Positions 37,122-47,567 are shown, counted from the stretch's first letter. The stretch is DNA of 64,000 nucleotides from Thalassotalea mangrovi (GCF_005116735.1 NZ_SWDB01000027.1:1-64000); one strand, 5' to 3'. Notes: generated from the sequence alone by a model not told the origin. Numbers and translations: made by a program.

Positions 37122-38013
37122 CGTATTTATTACTCAATTCCATCGGCATCAAAGACGCCAGATATTGTCCGTATTCGGTTTTTTGGTAACGCTCAATTGA
37201 GGTTTGCAATTGCCGCGAAGACAACCAACCGTTGCGATAGCCTATCTCTTCAAGGCAGGCCACTTTCAGCCCCTGACGCTTTTCTACGGCCTGAACAAAG
37301 TTACCCGCTTCAGCCAATGAATCATGGGTACCGGTATCAAGCCAGGCGCAACCACGACCAAGGATGGTAACGTTTAATTCACCCATGCGCAGATACTCAT
37401 TATTAACTTCGGTTATCTCCAATTCACCGCGCGGCGACGGTTTGATTCGTTTGGCGATATCAACGACACGGTTATCGTAAAAATAAAGGCCAGTTACCGC
37501 ATAGTTAGATTTAGGTATTTGTGGCTTCTCTTCAATGCTTTGAGCCTTGCCTTCGGCATCAAACTCGACCACCCCAAATCGTTCTGGGTCTTTGACGTGA
37601 TAGCCAAACACCATGGCGCCGCTGTCAAACTCGATCGCTTGTTTCAGTTTGTCGGTAAAGTGTTGTCCATAAAAAATGTTATCGCCGAGCACCAGGCACA
37701 CATTGGCATCACCGATAAACTGTTCACCAATGATGAATGCTTGCGCCAACCCGTCCGGCGAAGGTTGCTCGGCATACTCTAAATTGAGGCCGAAGCGCTC
37801 ACCATTTTGCAAAAGCCGTTTAAAACCGGGTAAGTCTTCCGGTGTCGATATCACCAGTACATCCTTGATGCCCGCCAGCATCAATACTGACAACGGGTAA
37901 TAAATCATCGGCTTGTCGTAGACGGGCAACAGTTGTTTCGAGACACCCATGGTTATGGGATGCAGGCGGGTACCGGAACCACCCGCTAATATAATGCCTT
38001 TATAGGGTTTCAT
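37093..38013 (-). CDS. rfbA: Glucose-1-phosphate thymidylyltransferase
   Basis: A 306-residue nucleotidyltransferase, first step of dTDP-L-rhamnose synthesis (glucose-1-phosphate plus dTTP). [16 protein letters not shown] carries the nucleotide-binding loop; [12 protein letters not shown] and the [20 protein letters not shown] block are RmlA signatures; [12 protein letters not shown] follows. It overlaps rfbB by 14 bases and rfbC by 29 bases. The long overlaps with both neighbours imply coupled translation of the whole set. dTDP-rhamnose feedback is expected from the family. Confidence 0.96.
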   Translation of the reverse strand: MKPYKGIILAGGSGTRLHPITMGVSKQLLPVYDKPMIYYPLSVLMLAGIKDVLVISTPEDLPGFKRLLQNGERFGLNLEYAEQPSPDGLAQAFIIGEQFIGDANVCLVLGDNIFYGQHFTDKLKQAIEFDSGAMVFGYHVKDPERFGVVEFDAEGKAQSIEEKPQIPKSNYAVTGLYFYDNRVVDIAKRIKPSPRGELEITEVNNEYLRMGELNVTILGRGCAWLDTGTHDSLAEAGNFVQAVEKRQGLKVACLEEIGYRNGWLSSRQLQTSIERYQKTEYGQYLASLMPMELSNKYDESYRYKNL

Positions 38014-39103
38014 GATATCGGCGATCTCCTAATCGAATGAGTTGGTACTCTCCCGAGACCACCCGTTGCCACCACTGGTCATTATCGAGATACCACTGAA
38101 TAGTTTGTTCAATGCCTGACTCAAAGGATTGCTGCGGGCGCCAATCAAGAGTCCGGGCGATTTTTGAGGCATCAATGGCATAACGTTTGTCATGTCCCGG
38201 CCGGTCACTGACATAGGTAATTAAGTCATTAAAATCCTCGACATTCGCCGGTTTATTCTGGATTTTGGCATTCAATAAATTACAAATGGTTTTCACTACC
38301 TGAATATTGGTCAGCTCACTATTGCCGCCAATTGTATAGGTTTCTCCGGGCATACCATGCTTAGCCACCGACAACAGCGCTTCAGCATGATCGTCCACAT
38401 AAAGCCAGTCACGGATTTGCCTACCATCGCCATACACGGGTAACGGTTGACCTTGCAGGGCATTGAGAATCATGTGCGGGATCAGTTTTTCTGGAAATTG
38501 ATAGGGGCCATAGTTATTGGAGCAATTGGTAATTAATACGGGTAAGCCATAGGTGCGCCCCCAGGCCCGAACCAAATGATCACTGCCTGCCTTGGAGGAC
38601 GAATACGGACTTGAAGGCGCATAAGGCGTTTGCTCATCAAACTTGTCGTCGTTATTGTCCAAATCACCAAACACCTCATCGGTAGAAACATGCAAAAACC
38701 TGAATGTTTTTTGCCTGTTGATGGGAAGCTGACGCCAATATTTGCGTGTGCACTCGAGTAAATTGCAGGTACCTAACACATTGGTGCGAACAAACACCGC
38801 TGGGTCGTCAATTGAGCGATCGACATGGGACTCCGCCGCCAGATGCATAATAATGTCAGGTTGAAATTGATTGATTAACGCGGTGAATAATTCAGCGTCA
38901 CAAATATCCCCCTTGATAAACTGATATCGGCAGTTGCCAGGATTTCCGTCCTCAAGGCGAGCTAAGCGCTGCGGAATTGAGTCAAGGTTTCCCGCGTAGG
39001 TCAGCCGGTCATAATTAACAACATGATCCGATGTATGTTCGAGTATATGGCGAATGACTGCACTGCCAATAAAGCCTGCGCCCCCGGTAACGATTATTTT
39101 CAT
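38000..39103 (-). CDS. rfbB: dTDP-glucose 4,6-dehydratase
   Basis: A 367-residue SDR enzyme, second step of dTDP-L-rhamnose synthesis. [13 protein letters not shown] binds [16 protein letters not shown] and [11 protein letters not shown] (with the catalytic Asp-Glu) are RmlB marks; YSSSKAGSD has the Tyr and Lys. Length is typical (about 355 to 361, slightly longer here). It leads the rfbBACD unit; about 380 bases without a gene lie upstream and probably contain an internal promoter. Confidence 0.96.
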   Translation of the reverse strand: MKIIVTGGAGFIGSAVIRHILEHTSDHVVNYDRLTYAGNLDSIPQRLARLEDGNPGNCRYQFIKGDICDAELFTALINQFQPDIIMHLAAESHVDRSIDDPAVFVRTNVLGTCNLLECTRKYWRQLPINRQKTFRFLHVSTDEVFGDLDNNDDKFDEQTPYAPSSPYSSSKAGSDHLVRAWGRTYGLPVLITNCSNNYGPYQFPEKLIPHMILNALQGQPLPVYGDGRQIRDWLYVDDHAEALLSVAKHGMPGETYTIGGNSELTNIQVVKTICNLLNAKIQNKPANVEDFNDLITYVSDRPGHDKRYAIDASKIARTLDWRPQQSFESGIEQTIQWYLDNDQWWQRVVSGEYQLIRLGDRRYHETL

Positions 39104-39481
39104 AGCACTTCCATTTTCTAATCTATCAAATCAGGAAAATTTCGGGCGACTCCCTTCTCCACTCTGAATTAGAACGACAATAAGTGAAAGCGAGATGCCA
39201 CAAACAGCAACAAAGCAGCGAATATAAGCCAAGGAGATATGTCGTACGACAGGACAATTACGGTCTTCCAGCAACCGAAAACTGAGCAGCATGCGAACAT
39301 CGATAAGCGTCAATCAATGAGTTTGATGCGATACCCAATTGAACAAGACTCGTCCTTTAAGCCCGTTTGTTGTTGTAAAAAGAAGTATAGAATAGATAAA
39401 AGAACTCGCCATAGTGGTGGCATTTTTTCATCATCATTGCATCACGATGAACCGAATGAAGTTGCAAAACGAGCGATTTAG
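39104..39481. other. Intergenic region upstream of rfbB
   Basis: No confident gene. A minus-strand open frame at 39131-39313 starts with TTG (first ATG at 39292) and could encode a membrane segment, but no ribosome site was seen. I looked for a JUMPstart/ops element (GGCGGTAG) and did not find one. A separate promoter for rfbBACD is likely. Confidence 0.4.
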
Positions 39482-40066
39482 CTAGAGGCTTTGATAAAAC
39501 CGATATTCGCTCTCAATTTGCTGAAAAAGATGTGGATAATAGTCGGCCAGGACCTTACCGAGTTCCAGGAAGGCGAACTTTACTTCCGGGCTGTTTTTGC
39601 CCGTTTTAAATGCCTGTTGCAAATAGCCAATCATCTCGCCGTCAAACTCCTGCAAGCGCCACTTCAACATCGCCAGTGCCGCCCAGGTCGCCGGCCAGGC
39701 AGGACGTGAGCTTATCGATTGCAGATATAACTGCTTAGCCTGCATTAACACAGCACCGGTTGGTTGGACGATTCCATCATCTGCCCCCCATTCGAGAATT
39801 TGCGCTTTTAATTCGAGATACTGATTGTGCCGGGAATGAAAAAGCAATGCGCTATTAATATCATCAAGCGCCTGTCTGTAATCACGCTCGCTACTGACGT
39901 TACCAGCAAATTGCCAATGATTAAGCTGATGTTGTGCCTGCTTAAAATATAAGTTAGCAATACCAAACGATGCCGCCAGATACATTAAAAAGCCGAGAAT
40001 AACTGCGCTGATAACTTTCAGGATGGCTACCCGATGCTGTGTTAAAGGCTTAAGTACTGTAACCAT
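39482..40066 (-). CDS. VpsP-like exopolysaccharide protein
   Basis: A 194-residue protein with one N-terminal membrane span (ILKVISAVILGFLMYLAA) and a soluble helical part resembling a short tetratricopeptide array: YRQALDDINSALLFHSRH, QAKQLYLQSISSRPAWPATWAALAMLKW. This matches VpsP-type proteins that follow the Wzc-like kinase in Vibrio and Alteromonadales polysaccharide loci. I chose the internal ATG at 40066, which leaves a 17-base overlap with the kinase gene; an ATG at 40096 is the alternative. Molecular role is unknown. Confidence 0.65.
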   Translation of the reverse strand: MVTVLKPLTQHRVAILKVISAVILGFLMYLAASFGIANLYFKQAQHQLNHWQFAGNVSSERDYRQALDDINSALLFHSRHNQYLELKAQILEWGADDGIVQPTGAVLMQAKQLYLQSISSRPAWPATWAALAMLKWRLQEFDGEMIGYLQQAFKTGKNSPEVKFAFLELGKVLADYYPHLFQQIESEYRFYQSL

Positions 40067-42350
40067 ACTGATCGTAATAGCCTTCAAAGGCATCATAAGA
40101 TTTAGCTTTTTGCAGATCGACTTGATTGAGCACGATGCCGGATACGTTAATACCCGAGGTTTGCAGTCGTTTAAACGCTGCTTTTACCTGTTGCTCTTTC
40201 GTATCATCGGCTTTTATCACATAAACCAGCGCATCACTTAAACCTGCTATCAAGATGGCATCGCTCACTGCAAGTATTGGCGGCGTATCAACAATAATGC
40301 GCTCATAGTTATCTTTTAAGCTCTCGATCAATGTTTTAAATCGGGGGGATGACAGCAGCTCCTGGGGATTTGGCGCTAAATCGCCGGCTACCAGGACATC
40401 CATCTGGCTATGTTTGTCAACAACAATGCAATCATCCAGCGGGTGCGTTCCGGCAATATAATTACTCAGGCCCGGCTGGTTTGAACTTATGGCAAAATTC
40501 TTAGCAATACTGGGGCGGCGCATATCCGCATCGATGATTAGGGTTTTCTGTAATTGTCCCAGGGCATAAAATAAATTACTACTCAATTGAGTCTTCCCTT
40601 CCCCGGGCAGTGTGGATGTCACCGCAATCACTTGCGTTGGCGAATCAATACCGAGCATTTGGATGCTGGTGCGGATCGTACGAACCGCCTCACTAAAGCC
40701 TCGATCCTGATCTAGCAAATAATAATTGGCTGGTAGGGTATGAGCCGATGATCTCTGCTCCTGTCGGAATAACGTCTTTAGCCGTCCAGGTGATGATGCA
40801 TTATTCGACTCCGGATTTATCAGCGGGATGATCCCCAATAACGTTTTCGCAAGCTTTTGTTCCACGTCATCGGCGCTGCGTATGGTCGCATTCAGGGCTT
40901 CAATTAACAGCACACAAGCGACCCCCAACATTAATGACAACATCAAAGCCAATACCACAACCAGGCTCTTACGAGGTTTAGACGGTGCATAAGGAACCGT
41001 TGCCGGATCGATAATCCGTCCAACCGATGTTTCAAACCCTTCTAATTGTGCGGTTTCTTTCAGGCGTGAAAAAAAGGCTTCATACAAGTTGCGATTAGTT
41101 TCCACTTCCTGCAACAGTTCCCGGTGTTGATTTTCAACTCGGGTTAATCGTTGAAACCGGGTTTTCGCTGCTGCGATTGCCGCCGTTAATTGTTGAACCC
41201 GTTGTTTGGCTTGCCTGGTATCGGTGCCCAGGCTCTTAATCAGCCGATTTACCTGTTGTTCAACGTTAAATTGCGCTTTTGCAAGTTCAGCGTTCACCGC
41301 AATCATCTTAGGGTGCTTGGGTCCATAAACGCTGGCAAGTTCCTGTTTCTTCGTTTCGATTGCCAATGTCTGCTGCTGTAATTTTTGTACTGCCGGATGG
41401 TTTAAAACCTCGGGTATGGCATTGAGGTCTTCGAACGCTAAAGCGCCCTTATCGCTATTGCCGGCAACCAGTGAACTAAGCAACTCACTCTGGTCGACCT
41501 CCTGTTGAGCTCGCAGTAATTGTCCCGATAACTCTTCCAGTTCCTTTGCCGCGAGACTTTTAATACCACGTACATCAACCAGAGACTCACGTTCCTCAAA
41601 CACCGCCAATTGCTCTTCTGCATGTTCGAGTTTTTGTTTCAATCCGGCCATACTCGAATTTAACCACAGCGCCGATTTCTCTATCCGCTCCAGGTTTACA
41701 TCCATATGGTTGTCAAGGTAAGCCTGGGCAATTGCATTGGCCAGTAACGCAGCTAATTGCGGTGACTGTGATTCAAAGCCGACGTTTACCACCTGGGTTT
41801 TCGAAATAGGCGTCGCCGACATTGAGCCCCAGACATAATTAATCACCGACTGTTTTTTCTGTTCAGCTTTTTCCTCTGCCGACAAAGGAGGAGCCGGCTC
41901 TGGTGGGTTTAATAAGTTAACCAAGGTCTGCCTTAGGCTTGGCTGTGTCTCATTTGGCTGGTTAAAAAAAGGGTGTTCGGTAAGGTTCAATGTTGCAACG
42001 ACTTTTTCAGCCACTTTACGCGAGCGAATTATCTCCAGTTGAGAATAATAATATTCCTGAGCACTTGTCGCCTCGCCGTACACATCATCCAACTGCAGTA
42101 CCCGGTTTTGCTCGGCTTCCAGCAACAGACTGGCGGAGGCACTGTAAATTGGCGTTTTCGAAGACATAACCATAGCGGTTAGTACCGTTACCAGCGCGGA
42201 AAATGATATCAGCACCAATTTATGACGCCAAATCACCCGAAATAACTTACCCAGGTCAATTTCATCAGCAGAGTCTGACATTGGCGTATTCGCCTCATAT
42301 TGCATCGACCGTCGGTGATCAGTGAAAGGTTTAGTTGTACTCACACGCAT
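40050..42350 (-). CDS. Wzc-like polysaccharide co-polymerase / tyrosine kinase
   Basis: A 766-residue inner-membrane protein that controls chain length and export of polysaccharide. The N-terminal Wzz domain (EIDLGKLFRVIWRHKLVL) and a periplasmic coiled-coil region are followed by a second membrane helix (LVVVLALMLSLMLGVACVLL) and a cytoplasmic BY-kinase domain: Walker A STLPGEGKTQLSSN near residue 585, Walker B LIIDADMRRPS near 608. The C terminus has a tyrosine cluster (EGYYDQYGY), the usual autophosphorylation site. It follows the Wza-like gene by two bases. The protein is of the fused proteobacterial type. Confidence 0.93.
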   Translation of the reverse strand: MRVSTTKPFTDHRRSMQYEANTPMSDSADEIDLGKLFRVIWRHKLVLISFSALVTVLTAMVMSSKTPIYSASASLLLEAEQNRVLQLDDVYGEATSAQEYYYSQLEIIRSRKVAEKVVATLNLTEHPFFNQPNETQPSLRQTLVNLLNPPEPAPPLSAEEKAEQKKQSVINYVWGSMSATPISKTQVVNVGFESQSPQLAALLANAIAQAYLDNHMDVNLERIEKSALWLNSSMAGLKQKLEHAEEQLAVFEERESLVDVRGIKSLAAKELEELSGQLLRAQQEVDQSELLSSLVAGNSDKGALAFEDLNAIPEVLNHPAVQKLQQQTLAIETKKQELASVYGPKHPKMIAVNAELAKAQFNVEQQVNRLIKSLGTDTRQAKQRVQQLTAAIAAAKTRFQRLTRVENQHRELLQEVETNRNLYEAFFSRLKETAQLEGFETSVGRIIDPATVPYAPSKPRKSLVVVLALMLSLMLGVACVLLIEALNATIRSADDVEQKLAKTLLGIIPLINPESNNASSPGRLKTLFRQEQRSSAHTLPANYYLLDQDRGFSEAVRTIRTSIQMLGIDSPTQVIAVTSTLPGEGKTQLSSNLFYALGQLQKTLIIDADMRRPSIAKNFAISSNQPGLSNYIAGTHPLDDCIVVDKHSQMDVLVAGDLAPNPQELLSSPRFKTLIESLKDNYERIIVDTPPILAVSDAILIAGLSDALVYVIKADDTKEQQVKAAFKRLQTSGINVSGIVLNQVDLQKAKSYDAFEGYYDQYGYST

Positions 42351-42352
42351 TC

Positions 42353-42946
42353 CTAGAAAAAGCTTTGCTTGATGGAGATAATATCACCCGGCCCAATCAG
42401 GCTATGCGGTTCGACGGGTTGCGGGGTTTTATCCGGATGGCTACTACGAACGACAAAGATTTTTTGCAAAGACGCCCGTTCAGTAAAACCGCCTGCCAGG
42501 GCTGCCGCCTTGGCGACCGTCAAGCCCGGCTGGTAGGCATAGCCGCCAGGTTTCTTGACTTCCCCATCGATAAAGAATGGGCGATAGGCAATGATGCTGA
42601 CTGACACACTAGGGTTGATCAGGTAATCACCCAGTAACCCTTGGTGAATCTTTTGTTCAACCTCAAATAATGTCAGTCCGCGAATGGCTAATTCCCCTAA
42701 AAACGGGTAACTAATCTTACCACTGTCATTTAACAGCATTTCCCGGGAAAGTTCAGGCTCTCCGTATACTTCAATGGCAATCTTATCACCACTGTCTATT
42801 CGATATTCCATTGCCATCGATTCACCGGCATTCACCATAGGGAGGTGGAATAAACCAAGGATGCAGAATAATAAGGTGTTAGTCCGGTTGACTAAATTTA
42901 GTTTTATTTTCATTACGTTAAACAACATAGTTTCGGTTAACAGCAT
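42353..42946 (-). CDS. Short Wza-like polysaccharide export protein
   Basis: A 197-residue periplasmic or outer-membrane protein. After a signal peptide ending VNA-GE, the poly-export domain YRIDSGDKIAIEVYGEPEL...GKISYPFLGELAIRGLT and one SLBB-type domain (FFIDGEVKKPGGYAYQPGLTVA) are present. It is about half the size of E. coli Wza and lacks the C-terminal membrane-spanning helix, as for the VpsN type; the neighbouring barrel protein may supply the outer-membrane pore. The start is uncertain among ATGs at 42946, 42925 and 42913; the last gives the neatest signal peptide. Two bases separate it from the kinase gene. Confidence 0.88.
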   Translation of the reverse strand: MLLTETMLFNVMKIKLNLVNRTNTLLFCILGLFHLPMVNAGESMAMEYRIDSGDKIAIEVYGEPELSREMLLNDSGKISYPFLGELAIRGLTLFEVEQKIHQGLLGDYLINPSVSVSIIAYRPFFIDGEVKKPGGYAYQPGLTVAKAAALAGGFTERASLQKIFVVRSSHPDKTPQPVEPHSLIGPGDIISIKQSFF

Positions 42947-42970
42947 GGGCGCTGGTTAATTTGATGGCTA

Positions 42971-44218
42971 TTACAAGGTCAATAATAAGGATACGGTAAA
43001 CGTCATCCCCGAGTAGTCAAACAGGTTTTGGTTACTGTCCCGATCGATATAATTAACACCGGCAGCAACGTCGATATTGCGGCGCATATGGTAACTGGCA
43101 TGGATACCATAAATCCCATTATCATCTTCGCGGCCACTGCCTTCATATTTGTCATTACTACTGGCCAGGTTCAGAGTTGTTGACAGGCGATTTAACCATT
43201 TATGGTGCCAACGCAAACCAATATAAGTGTTATCGATAGCATTACCCTGACCTTTCTGTTCGGTTGTCTGCCTTGATGTCGAGAAATCAAAGTTGGAATA
43301 TGTCAGTGGCGTCCATAATACTCCCACCAGCCATCGCACTCCGGAAGCATCGCCCCTGGCAGATGAATCGAATGATTTGCGTTCATAACCCAGCTTGGCA
43401 TAGCCTGTGGTCAGCCCGGTCGATTCCCATTCAACACCAAGGTAAAAGCCATCCTGTTTACTATCAAGGTTATCCGCCTGGAACGGATCGTCAGCGTAAT
43501 TAAAATTTTTGATGATAAGGTCGGCCGTCAACTGGGTTTTACCCGTCAGTTTGCGAAAAAACGTGGCGCCAACCTCATTCATTGAATATTCGCGCCAGCG
43601 CGTGAAATCAATCTGGTCCGGAGCCAGGCCATTACCCGCATCTAAAATATCAATGTTTAAATCACTCTCGTACAAGCTTTCCCAGGAAACATCCCGTACC
43701 TTAGCTTTTATGTCGATTCTCGCTAATGCTGATAGTGCTCCGTAACTGTACAATGCGCCGGCCTGGGTCACCGTATATTGAGTAGGTTGCTGATAATAAT
43801 CGCCGAAACCTATTGAATAGCCCTCACCACGACGTTCATGATCGATTGCATAGTCGACGAAAACATTGAAACGATTGTAGCGATCCAAAACCCATTTAAT
43901 TTCGCCTTTCAGTACCTGGTTGGTAAAGTTATCGTCACTACTTGAATAAAAATAGGCACTATTGAGTTCATAGAAAAGGCGGTATTCATCGCCCTGATAG
44001 AGGTTTTCCAACTCCAGTTTTGGCTTCACCTGAGTAATCCAGGAATCGATTTCCTGATTCGCGTCTTGCGCCTTTAGTATGTTGGAGTCGAATGACTGTT
44101 CAATAACCAAGCTTGGAATAAGATCAAAACCACCTAAGTCGATGGCATTTGGTTCTACGGCTGATGCCTGAAACGACATCAGTATCATAGCGCAAAGATA
44201 CTGTCTGTTATTAAACAT
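42971..44218 (-). CDS. Outer-membrane beta-barrel protein of exopolysaccharide export
   Basis: A 415-residue protein with a signal peptide (cleavage near ASAVEP) and alternating polar/aromatic strands, ending in FTVSLLLTL, a typical outer-membrane closing strand though with Leu rather than Phe. Similar barrels (VpsM type) accompany short Wza-like proteins in Vibrio and Alteromonadales polysaccharide loci and are thought to form or support the secretion channel. Aromatic, Asp-rich loops such as YYQQPTQYTV are common. It precedes the Wza-like gene by 24 bases. Identification rests on context and strand pattern. Confidence 0.75.
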   Translation of the reverse strand: MFNNRQYLCAMILMSFQASAVEPNAIDLGGFDLIPSLVIEQSFDSNILKAQDANQEIDSWITQVKPKLELENLYQGDEYRLFYELNSAYFYSSSDDNFTNQVLKGEIKWVLDRYNRFNVFVDYAIDHERRGEGYSIGFGDYYQQPTQYTVTQAGALYSYGALSALARIDIKAKVRDVSWESLYESDLNIDILDAGNGLAPDQIDFTRWREYSMNEVGATFFRKLTGKTQLTADLIIKNFNYADDPFQADNLDSKQDGFYLGVEWESTGLTTGYAKLGYERKSFDSSARGDASGVRWLVGVLWTPLTYSNFDFSTSRQTTEQKGQGNAIDNTYIGLRWHHKWLNRLSTTLNLASSNDKYEGSGREDDNGIYGIHASYHMRRNIDVAAGVNYIDRDSNQNLFDYSGMTFTVSLLLTL

Positions 44219-44297
44219 CTCGGGGGGCCTAATTTTTATTATTAGCCTGTTAGCGGTATGTTAATCAATATCCGTGCAGCAAGCAACGGTTAACATT

Positions 44298-45767
44298 TCA
44301 GCAATTAACCCCTACGGTCGATTTTTGCGGTTCCTGAGTGGTTATAAACTGCTTGTTAGATGCCGGAATGAGGCCAAAACGAACAATCCAGGCGATACAT
44401 AAGACGATGATAAAATAGACCGTATTGCTTGGTGACTGCAGGTTAAAATCAACACTGATATGGATTAGCATCGCAAAGATCGCCATACCACTACCGAGCG
44501 CGACACCCTGTATAAATGAACGTTTTCGATACAGGGCCGCCTGCAATCCATACCACAGAGACAGCCAGACGATTGCTGCCATTAGCGCACTTGCAGGTAC
44601 CCCGTACTCAATAACAAATTGCAGATAATCATTATGAGCATGATCATAAAAGCCATTTACTCCCTGTTGCTGAACACTTGGGTAAACCGTATAAAACGCA
44701 CCAGCACCTGCGCCGGTTAACGGAAAATCTAAAACCAAATCAATACTATCAATTGCTACATTGTCACGAGACTCGGTGACTAAACTGGTATTCTCGATTC
44801 GTTGTTTTACTTTTTCAATTCCAAACCAGCTTCCAAGAATTAAGGCGTCAATGGCAAGCACACTGAATAACAAGATAACAATAGAACGTTTCAGCGCCGG
44901 ATTTTTTTTCCGATAAATGAAAACACAGACACAGAGAGTTAATGTCAGGCTGATAAAAAAGGCAGAATTACCCATTCTCGAGTGCGATAAAACCAGTGCG
45001 ATAACCATACAGGCCAGTATCAGGCGCAAGGTAAATTTACCGGAAACATAACCACTTAAGAATTGCTGAAAAAAACGTTGCCGAGATGAATTCCTGGCAC
45101 TTTTGAGGATCATAGCGAGTAACCAACCAAGTACCAGGCTGGCGGTCAGGACAATAAAATTGGCAAAGTGGTTACGATAAACAAAGCTTCCAGTAGCATT
45201 CTCATTGGTTTTAGTGGAAAAAAACCAACTAAACTCGGGATCGGTAAATAATGAATAGGTGCCATAAACGGCCTGCAACAATCCGGCTAGTATCATCACC
45301 GCCAGTAGCTGGCGTAATTTAAGGAGGCTGTCGATATGCCAGAAAATCAGGCAGGCAAGCCCCAGGTAGGCGCAGGATTTTACGAACATTATCAGGGTTT
45401 GATTGGCATCTAACGACAAGGTGAACCAAGCATTCACCACATCAGGTTGCTCAACAGACGCGGCCTGCAACTGCAAGTGCAAGCTGGTATTTGATAGCAC
45501 AGCGAGAAGGCCCTGCGGTAGCGGAATACACTGAAGCCCCTGCCAGGCTGTGAAGATAGTCAAAGCCAACAGGAAAAATCGATACGGCGCAAGTCGGGTC
45601 TTGATTTGTTGCCAATTGCTGCTCAGCAACCAGAGCATCACTAAGCCAAAACTCCAAATCTCCAGAATCGCCCATGCCCAGGGACGATTCGACCCCAGCG
45701 GCACCGGCAACCAGAAGATTAACAACAATAACAGGAAAAATTGCGGGGACTGAAAGCGATACTGCAT
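44298..45767 (-). CDS. O-antigen ligase / Wzy-like polymerase family membrane protein
   Basis: A 489-residue membrane protein with about twelve predicted spans. The family signature is the large periplasmic loop with TGAGAGAFYTVYPSVQQQG and FYDHAHNDYLQFVIEYGV, the Wzy_C/WaaL motif whose His and Arg residues act in glycan transfer. It could polymerise repeat units or ligate the finished chain. With no dedicated lipid A ligase context, polymerase is the better guess. It lies 49 bases after the Gln-rich secreted protein gene and is on the same strand as the export genes. Confidence 0.88.
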   Translation of the reverse strand: MQYRFQSPQFFLLLLLIFWLPVPLGSNRPWAWAILEIWSFGLVMLWLLSSNWQQIKTRLAPYRFFLLALTIFTAWQGLQCIPLPQGLLAVLSNTSLHLQLQAASVEQPDVVNAWFTLSLDANQTLIMFVKSCAYLGLACLIFWHIDSLLKLRQLLAVMILAGLLQAVYGTYSLFTDPEFSWFFSTKTNENATGSFVYRNHFANFIVLTASLVLGWLLAMILKSARNSSRQRFFQQFLSGYVSGKFTLRLILACMVIALVLSHSRMGNSAFFISLTLTLCVCVFIYRKKNPALKRSIVILLFSVLAIDALILGSWFGIEKVKQRIENTSLVTESRDNVAIDSIDLVLDFPLTGAGAGAFYTVYPSVQQQGVNGFYDHAHNDYLQFVIEYGVPASALMAAIVWLSLWYGLQAALYRKRSFIQGVALGSGMAIFAMLIHISVDFNLQSPSNTVYFIIVLCIAWIVRFGLIPASNKQFITTQEPQKSTVGVNC

Positions 45768-45816
45768 ACAAGCTCGATATTGGTAACAGCCGTTCTATTG
45801 GGGTGAAAATACTGAG

Positions 45817-46266
45817 TTAATTTTTGGACACGGTAATCTGGCCTGAGCCTAAACCACCATTGCCATTGCCACCGCCCAAAGATTTTGGCGGCAGAGGTGG
45901 AGCAAGGTTTAGCTTTCGTTGCTCCGCCAGTTTTTGCTGGGCGGTACGCTCATCACTGGCTTTATCTTCGTCCTGTTGAGCGCCAGCATCCGTTTTATTA
46001 TCACCTTCCTCAGGGTTATCCGACGTTACTTGTTGCTGCTGCGTAGTTGATTGCTGAGCGGCTGTCAGTGTCGCATCGGATTGCGATGACGGCGCTTTGA
46101 GTTGCTGTTCCTGAGATTCGCGGTTTACTGACTCGAGCGCACTCTTCGAGGCTGGCGTGATTAATTCTGATGAGTCCTGTTGTGTCATTGCCAACGCAGA
46201 TGTCGCACTAATACCCAGTACAGCTGTTGTTAACACTAAAGTGGCCGAAATTAATTTTGCCATCAC
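45817..46266 (-). CDS. Gln-rich secreted protein of unknown function
   Basis: A 149-residue protein with a signal peptide cleaved after ALA (about residue 26). The mature part is low-complexity: Gln, Ser and Ala runs, then a charged stretch (DNPEEGDNKTDAGAQQDEDK) and a basic LAEQRKLNLAPPLPPKS segment with a Gly/Asn-rich tail. It has no cysteine and no recognised domain and is likely disordered. Its position between the nucleotidyltransferase and the ligase in the locus suggests a role in polysaccharide assembly or surface anchoring, but this is inference. Confidence 0.6.
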   Translation of the reverse strand: MMAKLISATLVLTTAVLGISATSALAMTQQDSSELITPASKSALESVNRESQEQQLKAPSSQSDATLTAAQQSTTQQQQVTSDNPEEGDNKTDAGAQQDEDKASDERTAQQKLAEQRKLNLAPPLPPKSLGGGNGNGGLGSGQITVSKN

Positions 46267-46406
46267 AGGGACTCTTAATTATTGTTTTGATTGATTTTCA
46301 GTCTATCAAGATTTGAAAAAAATGAAACAAAATCCTTACTTAAGTAGTTACCCGATGCGTTAATAGACAAGCAAAAACTGGCCGCAATGCCCGCAAATAC
46401 TGCAGC

Positions 46407-47567
46407 TTACTCCGCCCAAAAGTTATGTCGGTATTCGCTATTAAGTAGTAACTTAACGTGTCGCATCAAATGCCTGCAGCGCGCTTTAGCAATCCCCAAA
46501 ATACCTGATACATTATACGTAAAGGCAATCTGTTCACGCCCATAACCCGATAATATTCTCGACAGCTTCAGCCATTTTTGCCTGAGTTTCGAGTCCTGAC
46601 AAAATATTCGAATACGTTGTTCAATATGTTGTTTCGCCGCTGAATTATCCCGTGTAACCGGTGTTAACTGGTTAAAAAGCAATGCAATTCCTTGCAGGGT
46701 TGCCTGTAACAATCCTTGTTGGTTAACCAGCTGGAAATGTTTTTCAACACGCCGCCAGTCAATGTCTTGCTGATAGTGACAGATGAGTCGATACAGATGA
46801 TAAAACTGACGCAGGTCCAGGTGCTTCTGGCGATAGCCAAAGTGTGAAATTTCACTGTGAGCGATACAGTGAATCGCCTGGTCGGTCGGGTTCAATTGCC
46901 AACAAGTGAGTTCTCCCCGAACAACAAGGGGTTCGGCACCTTGCCACATACAAGTGTCCGACAGCACCTCGCTGGCAGGCGCCTTTAACCCCTGGCGATG
47001 AATTTCAATACCACACATACTGTTCGGTTTACATAATGACGGTGCATGATGGTGGTTGTCCGAGTGCAATGCATAAGGAGCTTCATCAGTTTGATAGCCG
47101 TATTGTTCAAGCAACGAAAATGCCTGTTGCTGTTGCTCCGGGTTTACCAGGATGTCGACATCACACATATATCGCATTGCCGGTGATGGGTAAGTCGCAT
47201 TAAACAGACTTGCTGCTCCCTTCAACAGTATGTGTTCAATGTTTGCATCAGCAAGTAACTGATGTATATCGGTAGTCTCCTGTTTTATATCGATATTTCT
47301 TTGTCGGTACAGGGTACTTACTTCGTTAAGGTATTGTTGCAGAATATGAGGAAGCTGGGAAAATATTTTGAGTTTTTTCAGACGATAACATAACGCACCG
47401 GTCAGCCAGAATTGATTCGATAACTCAATTAACGGCAAATAAAGCTCTTCCGTCTGTAGAGTGATCATCAGGTCATGATCGATATCGGTCGGTTTCGTAT
47501 TGTCAGAGAGTAGCAGCCCCAACTCAATAAAGGTTTGTCGAGTGACTTTTGCTGGTTTAGCGCCCAT
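46407..47567 (-). CDS. Family-5 nucleotidyltransferase (NTP_transf_5)
   Basis: A 386-residue protein of the uncharacterised NTP_transf_5 family (polymerase-beta fold). The core is LLKGAASLFNATYP followed by MRYMCDVDILVNPEQQQQAFSLLEQYGY, where DVDILV carries the metal-binding Asp pair; HHAPSLCK and the EIHRQG block continue the family pattern. Related proteins sit in exopolysaccharide and peptide-modifying loci together with HPr-kinase-like proteins. It follows the PqqD/HprK-like gene (135 bases). No transfer substrate is known. The C-terminal part is basic and helical. Confidence 0.82.
   Translation of the reverse strand: MGAKPAKVTRQTFIELGLLLSDNTKPTDIDHDLMITLQTEELYLPLIELSNQFWLTGALCYRLKKLKIFSQLPHILQQYLNEVSTLYRQRNIDIKQETTDIHQLLADANIEHILLKGAASLFNATYPSPAMRYMCDVDILVNPEQQQQAFSLLEQYGYQTDEAPYALHSDNHHHAPSLCKPNSMCGIEIHRQGLKAPASEVLSDTCMWQGAEPLVVRGELTCWQLNPTDQAIHCIAHSEISHFGYRQKHLDLRQFYHLYRLICHYQQDIDWRRVEKHFQLVNQQGLLQATLQGIALLFNQLTPVTRDNSAAKQHIEQRIRIFCQDSKLRQKWLKLSRILSGYGREQIAFTYNVSGILGIAKARCRHLMRHVKLLLNSEYRHNFWAE

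Noticed and set aside
39131-39313. 60-codon minus-strand frame upstream of rfbB
   Set aside because: TTG start or a late ATG, no ribosome site; probably part of the promoter region.
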